DNA of 64,000 nucleotides from Pontibacter sp. G13 (GCF_031851795.1 NZ_CP134696.1:2155001-2219000), one strand, 5' to 3'; shown: positions 17,637 through 30,115, counted from the stretch's first letter. Program-made: numbers and translations. Notes: generated from the letters alone by a model not told the origin.

Positions 17637-17849
17637 TGCGGATGGCCTGCGAGGCGTGAGCTGCCTGAAGGAGTAGTCGGTGGAAGCCCCTATCAGGGCC
17701 GAGAGCGGCCTTTCTATTTAGGCTGGCGTGGAAAGGTTAGGAATCCCGAATCCACCGACCGAGCGATCAGCGAGTCCGAAAGGGAGCGACGTGGCGACCA
17801 ATAGTCCAAGTAGAAATCGGATACCCAGCACGCCACGGCACGCCCAAAT
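17637..17849 (+). repeat. Structured intergenic repeat element, copy 2
   Basis: Begins TGCGGATGGC, has GAGGCGTGAG and ends GGCACGCCCAAAT. Stem A: GTCGGTGG (17676-17683) with CCACCGAC (17752-17759). Stem B: CGTGGCG (17790-17796) with CGCCACG (17831-17837). The conserved CCGACCGAGCG and CAGCGAGT blocks lie between the stems. It lies between the start of the peptide cassette and the 3' end of the mutase operon. Confidence 0.8.
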
Positions 17850-17927
17850 CGTCCAAGGGAGTACCAAACACCAAGGGCGACCTCCCTGCCGAGAGATCGC
17901 CCTGTGTATGAATTTTAGGAGAGATGT

Positions 17928-20066
<2,139 letters not shown>

Positions 20067-20070
20067 GGGG

Positions 20071-21903
20071 TTAGGAATTCGCAGGTTGGATAAAGGGTTG
20101 TACCAATTCGGAGAGGAATGACACAGCATCCATTCCACTGAAGACATATCCATCGGCGCCTTCGACCGAGACTTTCTTGGGGTGTCCTGCGATCAAGATC
20201 TGGACGCCGGGAATGGCAGATTTGATGGCTTCGATCGACAGATCGCCATAGGCTTCATCCGCGCTACAGAGCACGAGGATATCGGGCTTGGCCTGTGTCC
20301 ATTCAGTCAGGGAGGCTTCCCAATCGGCAGGTGTGGTATTCTCCGAAATATCGATTCCAGCCGTTCCGAGGAGATTTCGGGCAAATTGGCTCCGGGCGTT
20401 TCTCCATTTGGTGGGTCCAAAGAGCCACAATCCCGCATTCAACCGTTTGCCTTGTGCTTCGGAAGCGGCATCCACTTGCAAGCGCAACTGCTCGAAGGTG
20501 GCTGCAGCCCTCGTATCTCCCGCCAAGCTCTCGGCAGCACGTTCAAGGGTTTCTCCTGTGTTGGGATATTTGTTGACTCCGACTTGTACGCGTTTCCGGG
20601 TAGACATTTCCTTGGCTTGGCGCGCTTGGGACATGGAGATCCATTGGTGAATGATACCTGATTGAAGGGCGGCAAGAATCCCTCCTTCGGCTTCGATGGA
20701 CTGAAAGAGTGCCCAGGCTTCTTCGGCCAATGCGTCGGTTGTCTGTTCGATATAATAGGCTCCTCCGGCGGCATCCACGACTTGATCCAAGTGGGATTCG
20801 TGCTTGAGAAGATGCTGGATATTTCGTGCCAATCGGTCCGAGGTAGCATCACCACCATTTGATACTACATCAAAGGCTGGTACGCTCACTGCTTCCGCGC
20901 CTCCAAGGATGGCAGACATGGCAGCCGTGGTAGTCCTCAGAAGGTTGTTGTAGCGATCATAGATGGACAACACATTGGTTGCGGTGGTGGCCATCACAAA
21001 TGGGGAGAGCTGGGTGAGTTCTTTTGCTCCGAATGCTTGGGCAACTTTGGCGAATAGCATTCTGAAAGCTCGGTATTTGGCGATTTCCACGAAGAAAAGC
21101 GTCCCCGTACCGAATGTGAAGGCCATGTTGTCCAGCACGTCCTCCAAGGTGATGGAATCCACCAAGCGAGGAGCCTGATCCAGATATTCGACAGCAGTAG
21201 CCAAAGCAATCGCCAATTCGTGGACAGGGGTTCCACCTTGATCCTGCACCCACCGGAGATCCATTCCGAGGGAGCGGAACCACTTGGATTTGCGGAAAGC
21301 ATGGACACCGGCTGCGGCATGTGCCAGTCCGTTGGCATTGATCGGCTCCTTGGAAGCTCCTGCGGCATTGATCGGATCGTAGGTGAGCGTTCCAGTCAGG
21401 AGACTCGCCGGAATATCCTTAGTGGCCAATTCCATGTACAGATCTGCAGCTGTCAAGCTAGGCGCTTGATCCATGACCAGATGTAGGGCTTGGGCCGCTA
21501 GATCAATCTGATTGACCACGGGCTTGAATTCTGCGAAATCCTGTTGGGTAGCTTCTGACACCAAACGGAATGCGCGAATTTCACCTTCCAATGCCTCTGA
21601 CATCCTTGCCTGAGCGTGGGTTCCAGTGGAAATGGTCTGTACCATCTGCCATCCTTCGCCATCATTGGCGAACGCCCCACCCCGTCGGAAGGGATAGGAA
21701 CCGGGCAGAGCATGAATATCGGAGCGTTGGGTATCGAGGTTCTCTGAGCGATAAATGGGTTTCAGAGAAAGGCCGGGAGCGGGTTCCCAATCGAGGGATT
21801 CAAGGGTCTTGCCCTTGAGATCCTTGATGAGTTTGTCCATCCAGGCTTGGGTCGATACCGAAGGAAAGTCAGCGAAGAGCGAATTCTCGGGGGTATGTTC
21901 CAT
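20071..21903 (-). CDS. mutA: Methylmalonyl-CoA mutase, small subunit
   Basis: The 610-residue partner of MutB. It has the same barrel plus B12-like domain layout but lacks the DxHxxG cobalamin ligand, as expected for the non-catalytic subunit. The chosen ATG at 21903 gives [21 protein letters not shown], matching the start of the family (ADFP-VST-W); ATGs at 21927 and 22002 are in frame and add residues without family resemblance. Transcribed with mutB, divergent from the Fe-S carrier gene. Confidence 0.93.
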   Translation of the reverse strand: MEHTPENSLFADFPSVSTQAWMDKLIKDLKGKTLESLDWEPAPGLSLKPIYRSENLDTQRSDIHALPGSYPFRRGGAFANDGEGWQMVQTISTGTHAQARMSEALEGEIRAFRLVSEATQQDFAEFKPVVNQIDLAAQALHLVMDQAPSLTAADLYMELATKDIPASLLTGTLTYDPINAAGASKEPINANGLAHAAAGVHAFRKSKWFRSLGMDLRWVQDQGGTPVHELAIALATAVEYLDQAPRLVDSITLEDVLDNMAFTFGTGTLFFVEIAKYRAFRMLFAKVAQAFGAKELTQLSPFVMATTATNVLSIYDRYNNLLRTTTAAMSAILGGAEAVSVPAFDVVSNGGDATSDRLARNIQHLLKHESHLDQVVDAAGGAYYIEQTTDALAEEAWALFQSIEAEGGILAALQSGIIHQWISMSQARQAKEMSTRKRVQVGVNKYPNTGETLERAAESLAGDTRAAATFEQLRLQVDAASEAQGKRLNAGLWLFGPTKWRNARSQFARNLLGTAGIDISENTTPADWEASLTEWTQAKPDILVLCSADEAYGDLSIEAIKSAIPGVQILIAGHPKKVSVEGADGYVFSGMDAVSFLSELVQPFIQPANS

Positions 21904-22090
21904 GTCGCGAATAGCTTGGAAATTCATGGAGATTCCAAACAAAAGGTTCTCTCCAAGGGGTTTACCCAGCGGGGCGGCAAATGATAAACCCACAACTTTC
22001 ATAGATCGGGGATTTTTGTCCCAACTCCATATCTATGAAATGCGTAAATTTACACCCAAATCAGAGCTAAACCAATTCAAACGAAGATAC

Positions 22091-22435
22091 ATGGCTGAGG
22101 TAAATACCCCCACCGTAAGCATTACCGATTCCGCCATCGAGGAGTTGAAGCAGCTTCGACTCACGACAGATGCAGATGCGAAGCCTTTCCTGCGCGTAGG
22201 TGTCAAGGGAGGCGGTTGCTCCGGATTGAGTTATGTCCTGGAATATGATGACCGGACAGATTTTGACGAGGTTCTGGAAGTTTCTGGCATTCAGGTGATC
22301 ATGGACAAGCGCCATGCTCTCTATGTAGCAGGTATGACGGTCGATTACCAGCAAGGCTTGAATGACCGCGGATTCATTTTCGTGAATCCCAATGCCAAGG
22401 AAAGCTGCGGATGCGGTACTTCCTTCTCTACCTGA
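22091..22435 (+). CDS. A-type iron-sulfur carrier protein (IscA/SufA/ErpA family)
   Basis: A 114-residue HesB-fold protein that binds an Fe-S cluster and delivers it to target enzymes. The three cluster cysteines are present: one in VKGGGCSGLSY and two in the C-terminal SCGCGTSF. Length is typical. The ATG at 22091 (MAEVNTPTVSITDSAIEELK) fits the family; an upstream in-frame ATG at about 22040 would add a basic tail. The intergenic region holds TAAATTTA (22045-22052), a near-consensus -7 box that reads the same in both directions and might serve this gene and mutA. Confidence 0.93.
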   Translation: MAEVNTPTVSITDSAIEELKQLRLTTDADAKPFLRVGVKGGGCSGLSYVLEYDDRTDFDEVLEVSGIQVIMDKRHALYVAGMTVDYQQGLNDRGFIFVNPNAKESCGCGTSFST

Positions 22436-22457
22436 TCCTCCTCCATATTCATTGGAA

Positions 22458-22499
22458 ACGGCCCGATGGGATTGCTCCCGTCGGGCCGTGCTGTTTTTT
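22458..22499 (+). terminator. Terminator after the Fe-S carrier gene
   Basis: ACGGCCCGA-GGGA pairs with TCCC-TCGGGCCGT around a short loop, then CTG and six T residues. Convergent with the thioredoxin-SPOR gene. Confidence 0.88.
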
Positions 22500-22506
22500 G
22501 GGGGCC

Positions 22507-23268
22507 TTACTCCGGCACCTTGGTCACCCACGGTCCTTTGCGATCATCTCCCTTCAAATGCTCCTTCACGGAATCAGCCTGACCTTTTTGGGGAAATGGA
22601 CCAATGAATACCTTGAAGACTTCCTGCCCCTTTTGATCATAGGATTGGATGAATACAGGCACATCGTATTTCACCCCGATTCGCAGCGATTCCTTGGAAG
22701 CGCGTTTTTCTGATTCGTAGGCACCCATCTGAATGGCATATCCTTCCTTTGGGGCATCTGGTGCAGGCGGTTCCTCGGGTGAAGGAGTCGGCGTGCCTGA
22801 GCGTTCCGGCAACTGACTTCCCATGGATTCGGACTGGGTATCCGGCAGCTGGGCCAGTTCATCCAGCAGTGCTTCCGCCGGCCAATATCCTGTCATTCGA
22901 AAAGCCAATTCGCCATCGGCCCCGAAAATGAACATCGTGGGAAATAGGTCTACATTCAATTCCTTGACGAGATCGTCCTTGGAGCCGCGCATTTTCATTT
23001 CGGCATCGATCCCATAAAACAAGGACCTTTCTCCGAGCCACTCCTTCAGACGAGGATCTTTCAGCGTCTCGGTTTCCATCTGCTTGCAAGGCTCACACCA
23101 GTCTGTGTAGACATAGATCACCGCCGGCAAAGCCTGTGATTTCGCTTCCGCAAGAATGCCGTCCAATCCTCCTTGGTAGGGTTTCCAGTCAGGTTGTGCC
23201 CATACGGACCGAGGGAAAAGGATCAGTACGAATCCCAGCAGTGCCCAGAATCTTTCATGTGTAAGCAT
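22507..23268 (-). CDS. Periplasmic thioredoxin-fold protein fused to a SPOR domain
   Basis: A 253-residue protein with signal peptide (FWALLGFVLILFPRSVWAQ, cleavage near residue 25). A thioredoxin fold (about 30-140) carries C-E-P-C in YTDWCEPCKQM and the cis-Pro of DLFPTMFIF, similar to DsbD-gamma/thioredoxin-like proteins. A Pro/Ser/Glu-rich linker (about 145-175) leads to a SPOR domain (about 176-240: YAIQMGAYESEKRA, VFKVFIGPFPQKGQAD). SPOR domains bind denuded peptidoglycan glycans, usually at division septa. The fusion would place a thiol-redox protein at the cell wall. Function beyond that is inference. Confidence 0.87.
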   Translation of the reverse strand: MLTHERFWALLGFVLILFPRSVWAQPDWKPYQGGLDGILAEAKSQALPAVIYVYTDWCEPCKQMETETLKDPRLKEWLGERSLFYGIDAEMKMRGSKDDLVKELNVDLFPTMFIFGADGELAFRMTGYWPAEALLDELAQLPDTQSESMGSQLPERSGTPTPSPEEPPAPDAPKEGYAIQMGAYESEKRASKESLRIGVKYDVPVFIQSYDQKGQEVFKVFIGPFPQKGQADSVKEHLKGDDRKGPWVTKVPE

Positions 23269-23527
23269 GGATGAATTTCTTTCAGTTTGGGTAACGACAA
23301 ATCAGTGCGCTTCACAGCGGGTGTCGAGTTGGCATGCGGAGGAATTGGAAAGCCGAGGTTGATTAGATGCTCATTCGAGCGGCTGAAGGCCTGCAAACAT
23401 CAGTGAGGAATTACAAAAAACGGGATTATCCCATTCTTCCAAAGTCGCTTTATCCATTCCCCAAATTACTCAGGTAAGGAAATTCCTCAACCAACCAAAG
23501 GCACCCCAAGATGGTTGGATATTTATC

Positions 23528-23535
23528 TATCTTTG
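23528..23535 (+). promoter_or_regulatory. Probable -7 box of the ABC exporter gene
   Basis: TATCTTTG fits TAnnTTTG exactly, 17 bases before the ATG at 23552. No good -33 box at standard spacing. Confidence 0.5.
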
Positions 23536-23551
23536 TCGCAAATTGTTTTGC

Positions 23552-25348
23552 ATGAAGTCCCTATCCGCCCTCAATCCGTACCTGTGGAAATACAAGTGGC
23601 ATCTGTTGCTTGGGGTTGTTTTCATCGTCATTTCCAATCTATTCGCAGTGTATCCAGCCCAGATTGTGCGTGGCGCGATCAACATGGTGGGGGACATGCT
23701 TACGTTCTACCGATTGGTGGATGGCTCGCCCATGCACGAGGAGGTATCAGAGATGCTTTACCGGAGTGTCTTCCTGTATGGCGGATTGGTGATCGGGATG
23801 GCCTTGATCCGGGGATTGTTCCTATTTTTCACCCGCCAAACCGTCATCGTTGCCTCACGCCGCATCGAATACGACATTCGCAATGACCTGTACCAGCATT
23901 TTCAGCAGATGTCGCTTTCCTTCTATCGGCGGAATCGCACGGGGGATTTGATGGCGAGATCTACCGAGGATGTGAGTAGGGTGCGGATGTATCTCGGCCC
24001 GGGCATCATGTACACCTTGAATACCATCACGCTCTTTACTATCACCGTGACCATCATGTTTTCGGTGAATTTGGAGCTTTCCCTATACGCATTGCTTCCG
24101 CTGCCATTTTTGAGCTACCTGATCTACTACGTCCAGTCAGTCATCCAGAAAAAGAGTGAACGTATTCAGGCGCAGCTCTCAACCTTGACTGCTATGGCGC
24201 AGGAAGTATTCAGCGGGATTCGGATTGTGAAGGCCTATGTACGCGAAAAGGCCACTTCCCAGGACTTCGGTGCAGAAGCGGATGAATATAAAGATCGTTC
24301 CCTCAACCTTGCCCGAACCGATGCCATGTTTCATCCCTCCATCATCATCTTGGTAGGAATGAGCGTGGTACTGACAGTCTGGGTCGGTGGTCAAAAGGTG
24401 ATTGCCGGAAGTCTGACGGTGGGCAACATTGCCGAATTCCTGATCTACATCAATCTGCTCACCTGGCCGATCATCGCTTTGGGTTGGGTTACGACGCTGA
24501 TTCAGCGTGCGGCAGCGAGTCAAGGCCGATTGAATGAATTGCTCTCACAGCGCTCAGAGATCGTCTTCCCAAAGGATGGCCCCCAAATCGAAAAAGCGGA
24601 ATTGGCATTCGAGGACGTTTCATTTACCTATTCAGACACGGGCATTGAAGCATTGAAAGATGTTTCCTTCCGAATCAAGCCCGGTCAGAAAATTGGTATC
24701 GTCGGACCTACCGGTTCAGGCAAAAGTACCCTCGTGGCCCTGATTCCAAGGCTGTTTGACCGAGAGGCGGGTCATATCCAATACAGCGGCCAATCGCTGG
24801 AATCCTACACCAAAGAGTCCCTCAGAACTTCAATAGGGTATGCGCCTCAGGAAGTATTCCTGTTCTCCGACACCATTGAGGGCAATATCGCTTTTGGGAA
24901 AATGGATGCCACGCATGAGGAAGTCGTAGAGGCGGCCAAAATGGCCAGTGTCCATGAGAACATCATGGGCTTTCCCAAGGAGTACGAAACCGAGGTAGGC
25001 GAACGAGGCGTGACCCTGTCTGGTGGCCAAAAGCAGCGGATCTCCATTGCACGCGCATTGGCCACCCAGCCTAAATTGCTTTTGCTGGACGATGTGCTTT
25101 CGGCAGTGGATACGACCACTGAAGACGCGATTCTTGGGGCTCTGAGGAAATATCGTGGAGATCATCCGGAGAGTGCGCTGATCATGGTGGCTCACAGAAT
25201 AAGCTGTATACAGGATGCTGACCAAATCTTGGTATTGGAACAAGGCAGAATCACCGAATCCGGCACACATGCCGAGTTGTTGGAACTGGATGGATACTAT
25301 GCGAGAATCTATCAAAAACAGCTCAGCGAGACTACTCAGCAGGTATAA
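23552..25348 (+). CDS. ABC transporter, fused permease and ATPase (MsbA/multidrug type)
   Basis: A 598-residue half-transporter: six membrane helices (about 15-310) followed by an ATPase domain with Walker A GPTGSGKST, Q-loop IGYAPQEVFLF, signature LSGGQKQR, Walker B LLLLDDVLSAVD and H-loop IMVAHR. It probably works as a homodimer moving lipids or hydrophobic compounds out of the inner leaflet. The ATG at 23552 is used; an upstream TTG at 23543 would overlap the promoter region. The cytochrome P450 gene follows on the same strand after about 160 bases. Confidence 0.93.
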   Translation: MKSLSALNPYLWKYKWHLLLGVVFIVISNLFAVYPAQIVRGAINMVGDMLTFYRLVDGSPMHEEVSEMLYRSVFLYGGLVIGMALIRGLFLFFTRQTVIVASRRIEYDIRNDLYQHFQQMSLSFYRRNRTGDLMARSTEDVSRVRMYLGPGIMYTLNTITLFTITVTIMFSVNLELSLYALLPLPFLSYLIYYVQSVIQKKSERIQAQLSTLTAMAQEVFSGIRIVKAYVREKATSQDFGAEADEYKDRSLNLARTDAMFHPSIIILVGMSVVLTVWVGGQKVIAGSLTVGNIAEFLIYINLLTWPIIALGWVTTLIQRAAASQGRLNELLSQRSEIVFPKDGPQIEKAELAFEDVSFTYSDTGIEALKDVSFRIKPGQKIGIVGPTGSGKSTLVALIPRLFDREAGHIQYSGQSLESYTKESLRTSIGYAPQEVFLFSDTIEGNIAFGKMDATHEEVVEAAKMASVHENIMGFPKEYETEVGERGVTLSGGQKQRISIARALATQPKLLLLDDVLSAVDTTTEDAILGALRKYRGDHPESALIMVAHRISCIQDADQILVLEQGRITESGTHAELLELDGYYARIYQKQLSETTQQV

Positions 25349-25511
25349 GTTCGGGGTAGATTTACCCCTGATTTCCAAGGATTCTTGCCTGCTATCTGTT
25401 TGATCTGTTGCAGGGTTTGAGTTTTGCAAAATCGGTGTGTATTTTCGTATGATGGATGCACGGCTGGAAAATTTCCATGCCTTGTGCCACCGACCGCTCA
25501 ACTCATTCATC

Positions 25512-26909
25512 ATGCTTCAATCCGCCAACGCGGCCAACCATACCCAACACGCTCCTACTCTGCGCGGCATACCCGCCGCACCGAGCGTGCATTGGTTGTT
25601 GAAAGGAGCACCGAGTCTCAAGGTCGGGGAGATGCACCAATATTTCCTCCAGTGTCACCGCTCCCTTGGGGACATTGTGGACCTCAACCTTCCCTTTTCC
25701 CGTGTGATCGTGATAGGCAGTCCGGCCTTAGCCAAGGAGCTATTGACTGCCAGACATGGTGATTATCGCAAGGATTTCGCCACCAGAACCTTATCCTTGG
25801 CTTTGGGCAATGGACTGTTGACGAGCGAAGGGAGCTTTTGGGCCAAGCAACGACGAATTGCCCAGCCTGCCTTCAAGAAATCTCATTTGGCACAATTAGC
25901 CAATTTGATGGTGGAAGCGACGGATGCCTTATTGTCCCAATGGGAATCAAGGGCATCGGACCCCTTGAACATCTCTGAGGAGATGCATCATTTGACAGCA
26001 TCTATCGCCGCCAAAACCTTATTTGGATACGATCCTTCTGATGTGAGTGCTTTCGGACCTTTTTCCAAAGCGCTTCATTCCAATATGACCTTCATCAGCA
26101 ATCGGTTTGGTAGTCTGGTCAAGGCTCCTAGCTGGCTTCCGATCCCGAGTCACCTTCGCTTTTTCAAAAATCAGCGCTTACTGGATCGCCAGATCTTCCA
26201 GTTCATCGAGGACCGGAAGCAATCTGGGCGACAAGCTGCAGACCTGTTGGGCATGTTGCTTGAAAGTAAGGATGAGGATACCGGAGCCCAAATGACGCCA
26301 CAACAGCTTCGAGATGAGTGCATGACGCTATTTGCGGCGGGACAAGAGACTTCCGGCAATGGGTTGGCATGGACGATGATGTATTTGGCCCAGCACGATC
26401 AATATCGTCAGCAGGTTCGTGCCGAGGTCAAATCCGTTTTGGCAAATGCACATCCTCGCTACGAGGATCTCCAGAATCTCCCCTTTCTGAAACAGGTTGT
26501 CGAGGAATCTATGCGACTGAGACCACCAGCTTGGGCGATTGGACGAGAGGCGATACGGGATACAGAATTGGGGGAATATAGAATTCCCAAAGGTGCACAA
26601 GTGTTGGTTTCGATCTACACCCTGCACCTTAGAGGAGACATTTGGGAGTCCCCGGAAAACTTCCAGCCGGAAAGATTTTCCAAGGAAGAAACGGCCAAAC
26701 GAGCGCGTTTTTCGTACTTGCCTTTTGGCGCAGGGCCTCGGATGTGTATTGGCAATCATTTTGCCATGATGGAGATGCAGTTGGCCTTGGCCATGATTGT
26801 ACAGCGATTTGATTTCGAGATGGAGTCAGCGCACAGTTTGAAAGGGGAGACCCGGATCACGTTGAGGCCGGAGACTTCCATGAAAATGAATTTGAAGCAA
26901 ATTGCTTAA
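25512..26909 (+). CDS. Cytochrome P450
   Basis: A P450 monooxygenase of about 465 residues with all key motifs: I-helix AAGQETSGNG (oxygen activation), K-helix ExxR in EESMRLRPPAW, the PERF region (FQPERFSKEE) and the haem loop LPFGAGPRMCIGNHFA with the cysteine ligand. It is soluble (no membrane anchor), so needs a ferredoxin/reductase pair not found nearby. Start uncertain: ATGs at 25449 and 25452 and a GTG at 25437 are in frame; 25512 is preferred because the earlier residues look unlike a P450. Substrate unknown; resembles bacterial fatty-acid or terpene hydroxylase types. Confidence 0.92.
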   Translation: MLQSANAANHTQHAPTLRGIPAAPSVHWLLKGAPSLKVGEMHQYFLQCHRSLGDIVDLNLPFSRVIVIGSPALAKELLTARHGDYRKDFATRTLSLALGNGLLTSEGSFWAKQRRIAQPAFKKSHLAQLANLMVEATDALLSQWESRASDPLNISEEMHHLTASIAAKTLFGYDPSDVSAFGPFSKALHSNMTFISNRFGSLVKAPSWLPIPSHLRFFKNQRLLDRQIFQFIEDRKQSGRQAADLLGMLLESKDEDTGAQMTPQQLRDECMTLFAAGQETSGNGLAWTMMYLAQHDQYRQQVRAEVKSVLANAHPRYEDLQNLPFLKQVVEESMRLRPPAWAIGREAIRDTELGEYRIPKGAQVLVSIYTLHLRGDIWESPENFQPERFSKEETAKRARFSYLPFGAGPRMCIGNHFAMMEMQLALAMIVQRFDFEMESAHSLKGETRITLRPETSMKMNLKQIA

Positions 26910-27099
26910 TAGATATCGCAAGTTTAGGGTCCAAGAAATTGGGCGTTTAGTCAAAAGTGAATGGAAAAATCGGTGTCAGACAGGGCCAAGTTTAATTTGA
27001 CTTTATCTAAGGTTCTAATTCGAATTGGTACTTTTCGCAACCTTTTTTATTTTCCTGTGGCTGCTTGCAGAACCGCTACTGATCAATTAATTGTTACTG

Positions 27100-28665
27100 A
27101 TGACCGAATCTATTCAAGAACTTCGACAAGCTGGTAAACTTGAAGAGGCGCTTGCATTGGCAAACGAGTTCCATCAAACCCACCCAGAGGACCCGGAAAG
27201 CAGCCGAGAACTCGCTTGGGTACACTATGGATTTGCCAAACAAGCCGCTAAACAAACCGACATCCCAGCCTTTCATGAGCATGTAGATGCCATTCTTGGT
27301 CTCGACATGGAGGGGGAAGGATTGTTGGGAAACTCACTGGCTTGGCAGGTGCATCGGATTGCCAAATCGCTAATGGCGCAAAAACCGGCACCTGTTCGTG
27401 AAGTTGTCCGGCTGCTCGAGAAGGTGAAGAGCTTCCCCTTCGACATCGAGCAGGATATCATGGCTTACGTGATGATGCTGAGGTTGGCCTTGAAAGTCAA
27501 GGACCGCTACCCAAAAATCATGGATTTCATCGAATGGTGGAATTTGGAGAATCTTCCTGAATCTGAGTACGAACCCTTCACTACCAAACAAGGTCGTCAG
27601 ATGATGGCGCTCGCTGAGCGTTCTTACATCACCTACGCCAAACAGGTGGTAGACTACTCGCAGGTAGACTACGAAGATGCCAAGGCCAAAATTCAGGTCT
27701 TCCTTCCTAAGTTGGATGCGTTGATCGAGAAGCAGCCTGACTACATCTACCCGCCACAGTTCCGGATGCAGCTCTTGCTGGCCAATGGCGATCTGGATCA
27801 GGGTATTCCACTCATTTTGAACTACATCCGCAAGCGACCCAACGAAAACTGGGCTTGGTTTGCGATGGCAGAAGCATTCTACCACGAGAAGCTTTACGAT
27901 CAGGCCAATGCCTGCTATGTCAAAGCTTTGGTTGCACGCCCTGCACTTCCGATTCAACTGAGAATCAAGGAGCAGTTGTGCAAAATCATGGTAGAACAGA
28001 ACCAGTACGAGGAAGCGAAGACTGAAATTCTCGACCTTGAAGCGATCACTGGACGCAACCACATGGACCTCAAGCCTGAGATTGAAGCTTATACCAAGGA
28101 ACCTTGGTACGCCGAAGCTCAAGGACATCGCGACAACCGCAACTTCTACCGCAATCAGGTATTCATCGCCGCAGATCTGCTCTACTCTGATATTCCAGAG
28201 AAGCCAGCAGTCATCACGCATGTGGATATCAAGAAGAAGCGATTCTGGTTCCGCGTCAGCAAGGAGATTACGGGATCTGCAACCTTCAACCAGATCCGAT
28301 ACCGGGTGATTCCTGGGGACTTCATTGCTGTAAGAATGAAGAAAGCCATTTCCCGACACAGTGGAGATGAAATGTACAAAGTACTGACCATCAACGAGAC
28401 AGACAAAATGCCCGACGAAATCACGCGTTTCTTCCGCGGCATGATCTATCTCCGCCCAGGCCAGAACTTTGGTTTTGTCGATCGCGACATTTTCATTCCC
28501 CCTCAGTTGGTGGAAGACAACGAACTGATCGGCGGTCAGCAGGTAGCTGGTCTTGCCGTCATGGAATACGACCGCAAACGCGAGCGCTGGAACTGGAAAG
28601 CCGTGAGATTGGACACTTCCAATCACGACACCTCCAGCCGCTTTGTAGGCGACCATCGCCATTAA
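27100..28665 (+). CDS. TPR-like helical repeat protein with C-terminal OB-fold (cold-shock/S1-like) region
   Basis: A 521-residue cytoplasmic protein. Residues about 1-330 are helical repeats of TPR type (LRQAGKLEEALALANEFHQTHPEDPES; NWAWFAMAEAFYHEKLYDQANACY). Residues about 370-500 are strand-rich: a first unit (AVITHVDIKKKRFWFRVS, GDFIAVRM) and a second one reminiscent of a cold-shock domain (RGMIYLRPGQNFGFVDRDIFIPPQLV). I associate this arrangement with the poorly characterised DUF7017/S1-CSD-like family, from memory and unverified. RNA or nucleic-acid binding is inferred. The ATG at 27100 is preferred to the TTG at 27091. Terminator follows. Confidence 0.75.
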   Translation: MTESIQELRQAGKLEEALALANEFHQTHPEDPESSRELAWVHYGFAKQAAKQTDIPAFHEHVDAILGLDMEGEGLLGNSLAWQVHRIAKSLMAQKPAPVREVVRLLEKVKSFPFDIEQDIMAYVMMLRLALKVKDRYPKIMDFIEWWNLENLPESEYEPFTTKQGRQMMALAERSYITYAKQVVDYSQVDYEDAKAKIQVFLPKLDALIEKQPDYIYPPQFRMQLLLANGDLDQGIPLILNYIRKRPNENWAWFAMAEAFYHEKLYDQANACYVKALVARPALPIQLRIKEQLCKIMVEQNQYEEAKTEILDLEAITGRNHMDLKPEIEAYTKEPWYAEAQGHRDNRNFYRNQVFIAADLLYSDIPEKPAVITHVDIKKKRFWFRVSKEITGSATFNQIRYRVIPGDFIAVRMKKAISRHSGDEMYKVLTINETDKMPDEITRFFRGMIYLRPGQNFGFVDRDIFIPPQLVEDNELIGGQQVAGLAVMEYDRKRERWNWKAVRLDTSNHDTSSRFVGDHRH

Positions 28666-28697
28666 GATCTCAGATCTTTCGGTCCAACAATTGTTAG

Positions 28698-28728
28698 AAC
28701 AGGCTCCTTCCCGGAGCCTGTTTTTTTT
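28698..28728 (+). terminator. Terminator after the TPR/OB-fold gene
   Basis: AACAGGCTCC pairs with GGAGCCTGTT, short loop, followed by eight T residues. Confidence 0.92.
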
Positions 28729-28762
28729 GAGCTTTCCCTATGTGCGCCTTGGACCAAAACGA

Positions 28763-28793
28763 AAGAGGCTGCCTCAGGGAGAGACAGCCTCTT
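28763..28793 (-). terminator. Terminator of sucC
   Basis: AAGAGGCTG and CAGCCTCTT form a 9-bp stem; on the minus strand the run TTTCGTTTT follows, 24 bases after the sucC stop. Confidence 0.8.
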
Positions 28794-28816
28794 GATCAGG
28801 TATGTCGATTGGCAAA

Positions 28817-30034
28817 TTAAGCCAACGCTTCTTTTACACGTGCAGCAGCTTCAGCCAAAGTGATGGCAGAAACAACTTTCAAGCCGGACTCATCGATGAT
28901 CTTAGCGCCCAACTCAGCGTTGGTACCCTGCAAGCGTACGATGATCGGTACATTGATCTCGCCAATGTTCTTGTAAGCTTCAACAACACCGTTGGCAACA
29001 CGGTCACAACGAACGATACCACCAAAGATGTTCACCAAGATGGCTTTCACTTTAGGGTCCTTCAAGATGATCCGGAAACCTTGCTCTACGGTCTCAGCAG
29101 AAGCGCCACCTCCAACGTCGAGGAAGTTGGCAGGCTCACCGCCGGACAGTTTGATCATGTCCATGGTAGCCATGGCCAGACCAGCACCGTTTACCATACA
29201 TCCTACGTTACCGTCGAGCTTCACGTAGTTGAGGTTGAATTCAGAAGCTTCTACTTCCAATGGATCTTCCTCATTGGTATCGCGCATTTCGGCGATATCC
29301 TTGTGGCGGTACATGGCGTTGCTGTCGATGCTCATTTTGCAGTCTACGGCAACAACCTTGTCATCGGCAGTTTTGAACATAGGGTTAATCTCGAGCATGT
29401 CAGCGTCGAGCCCTTGGTATGCCTTGTAGAGGTTGTAGATGAATTTAACCGCATTTTTGAAGGCAACTCCGCTGAATCCAAGTGCAAAAGCAAGTTTGCG
29501 AACTTGGAAACCTTGAAGACCTACTGCGGGATCCACCCACTCTTTGATGATTTTTTCGGGAGTGTGCTCAGCCACTTCCTCGATGTTCATCCCACCTTCA
29601 GAAGAGGCAACGATGACATCGCGAGAAGTCTCACGGTCGAGCATGATGGAGATGTAGTATTCCTTGCGGTCGCTATCGCCAGGATAGTACATATCTTGAG
29701 CGATGAGGACCTTGTTGACCTTGTTACCACCAATGGCTTCGTTCTGGATAGTAACCAGGGTTCCTCCGAGGATGTTCTTGGCAGTTTCCTCGACACCTTC
29801 GACACCTTTGGAAACAACTACCCCTTTGGAACCAGTTTCCTTGACGGTACCTTTTCCTCGGCCACCAGCGTGGATCTGAGCTTTTACGACAAAGAATTGA
29901 CCATCAGGGCCATTCTCGTAAAGGTTTTTCGCTGCTTCCACTGCTTCTTCAACAGTTTCAGCTACAGTGCCTTCTTGGATGGGCACCCCGTATCCTTTGA
30001 TGAGCTCTTTAGCTTGATATTCGTGGAGTTTCAT
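28817..30034 (-). CDS. sucC: Succinyl-CoA synthetase (ADP/GDP-forming), beta subunit
   Basis: A 405-residue ATP-grasp subunit of the TCA enzyme that converts succinyl-CoA to succinate with nucleotide triphosphate formation. It begins [18 protein letters not shown], has the ATP-grasp segment ([14 protein letters not shown]) and the C-terminal CoA-ligase domain ([27 protein letters not shown]). Length is normal. The alpha subunit gene sucD is not adjacent. Own promoter and terminator, so monocistronic. Confidence 0.97.
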   Translation of the reverse strand: MKLHEYQAKELIKGYGVPIQEGTVAETVEEAVEAAKNLYENGPDGQFFVVKAQIHAGGRGKGTVKETGSKGVVVSKGVEGVEETAKNILGGTLVTIQNEAIGGNKVNKVLIAQDMYYPGDSDRKEYYISIMLDRETSRDVIVASSEGGMNIEEVAEHTPEKIIKEWVDPAVGLQGFQVRKLAFALGFSGVAFKNAVKFIYNLYKAYQGLDADMLEINPMFKTADDKVVAVDCKMSIDSNAMYRHKDIAEMRDTNEEDPLEVEASEFNLNYVKLDGNVGCMVNGAGLAMATMDMIKLSGGEPANFLDVGGGASAETVEQGFRIILKDPKVKAILVNIFGGIVRCDRVANGVVEAYKNIGEINVPIIVRLQGTNAELGAKIIDESGLKVVSAITLAEAAARVKEALA

Positions 30035-30084
30035 TCGAAAAGATTTGGTGGAATTCAGATGACGGGCATCATTTGGAACAACCG

Positions 30085-30115
30085 CAAAATTACACCAGTC
30101 AAGCCATAATCCAAA
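30085..30115 (-). promoter_or_regulatory. sucC promoter
   Basis: On the minus strand TTTG (30112-30115) is followed after 19 bases by TAATTTTG (30085-30092), matching the Bacteroidota sigma-ABfr architecture. Transcription would start about 45 bases before the ATG. Confidence 0.75.

Noticed and set aside
27370-28662. 430-codon open frame antisense to the TPR/OB-fold gene
   Set aside because: Sense protein is coherent with terminator and start; the antisense frame has no protein-like domain.
28802-30109. 435-codon open frame antisense to sucC
   Set aside because: The minus-strand frame is an unmistakable SucC; the antisense frame is a by-product of its codon use.
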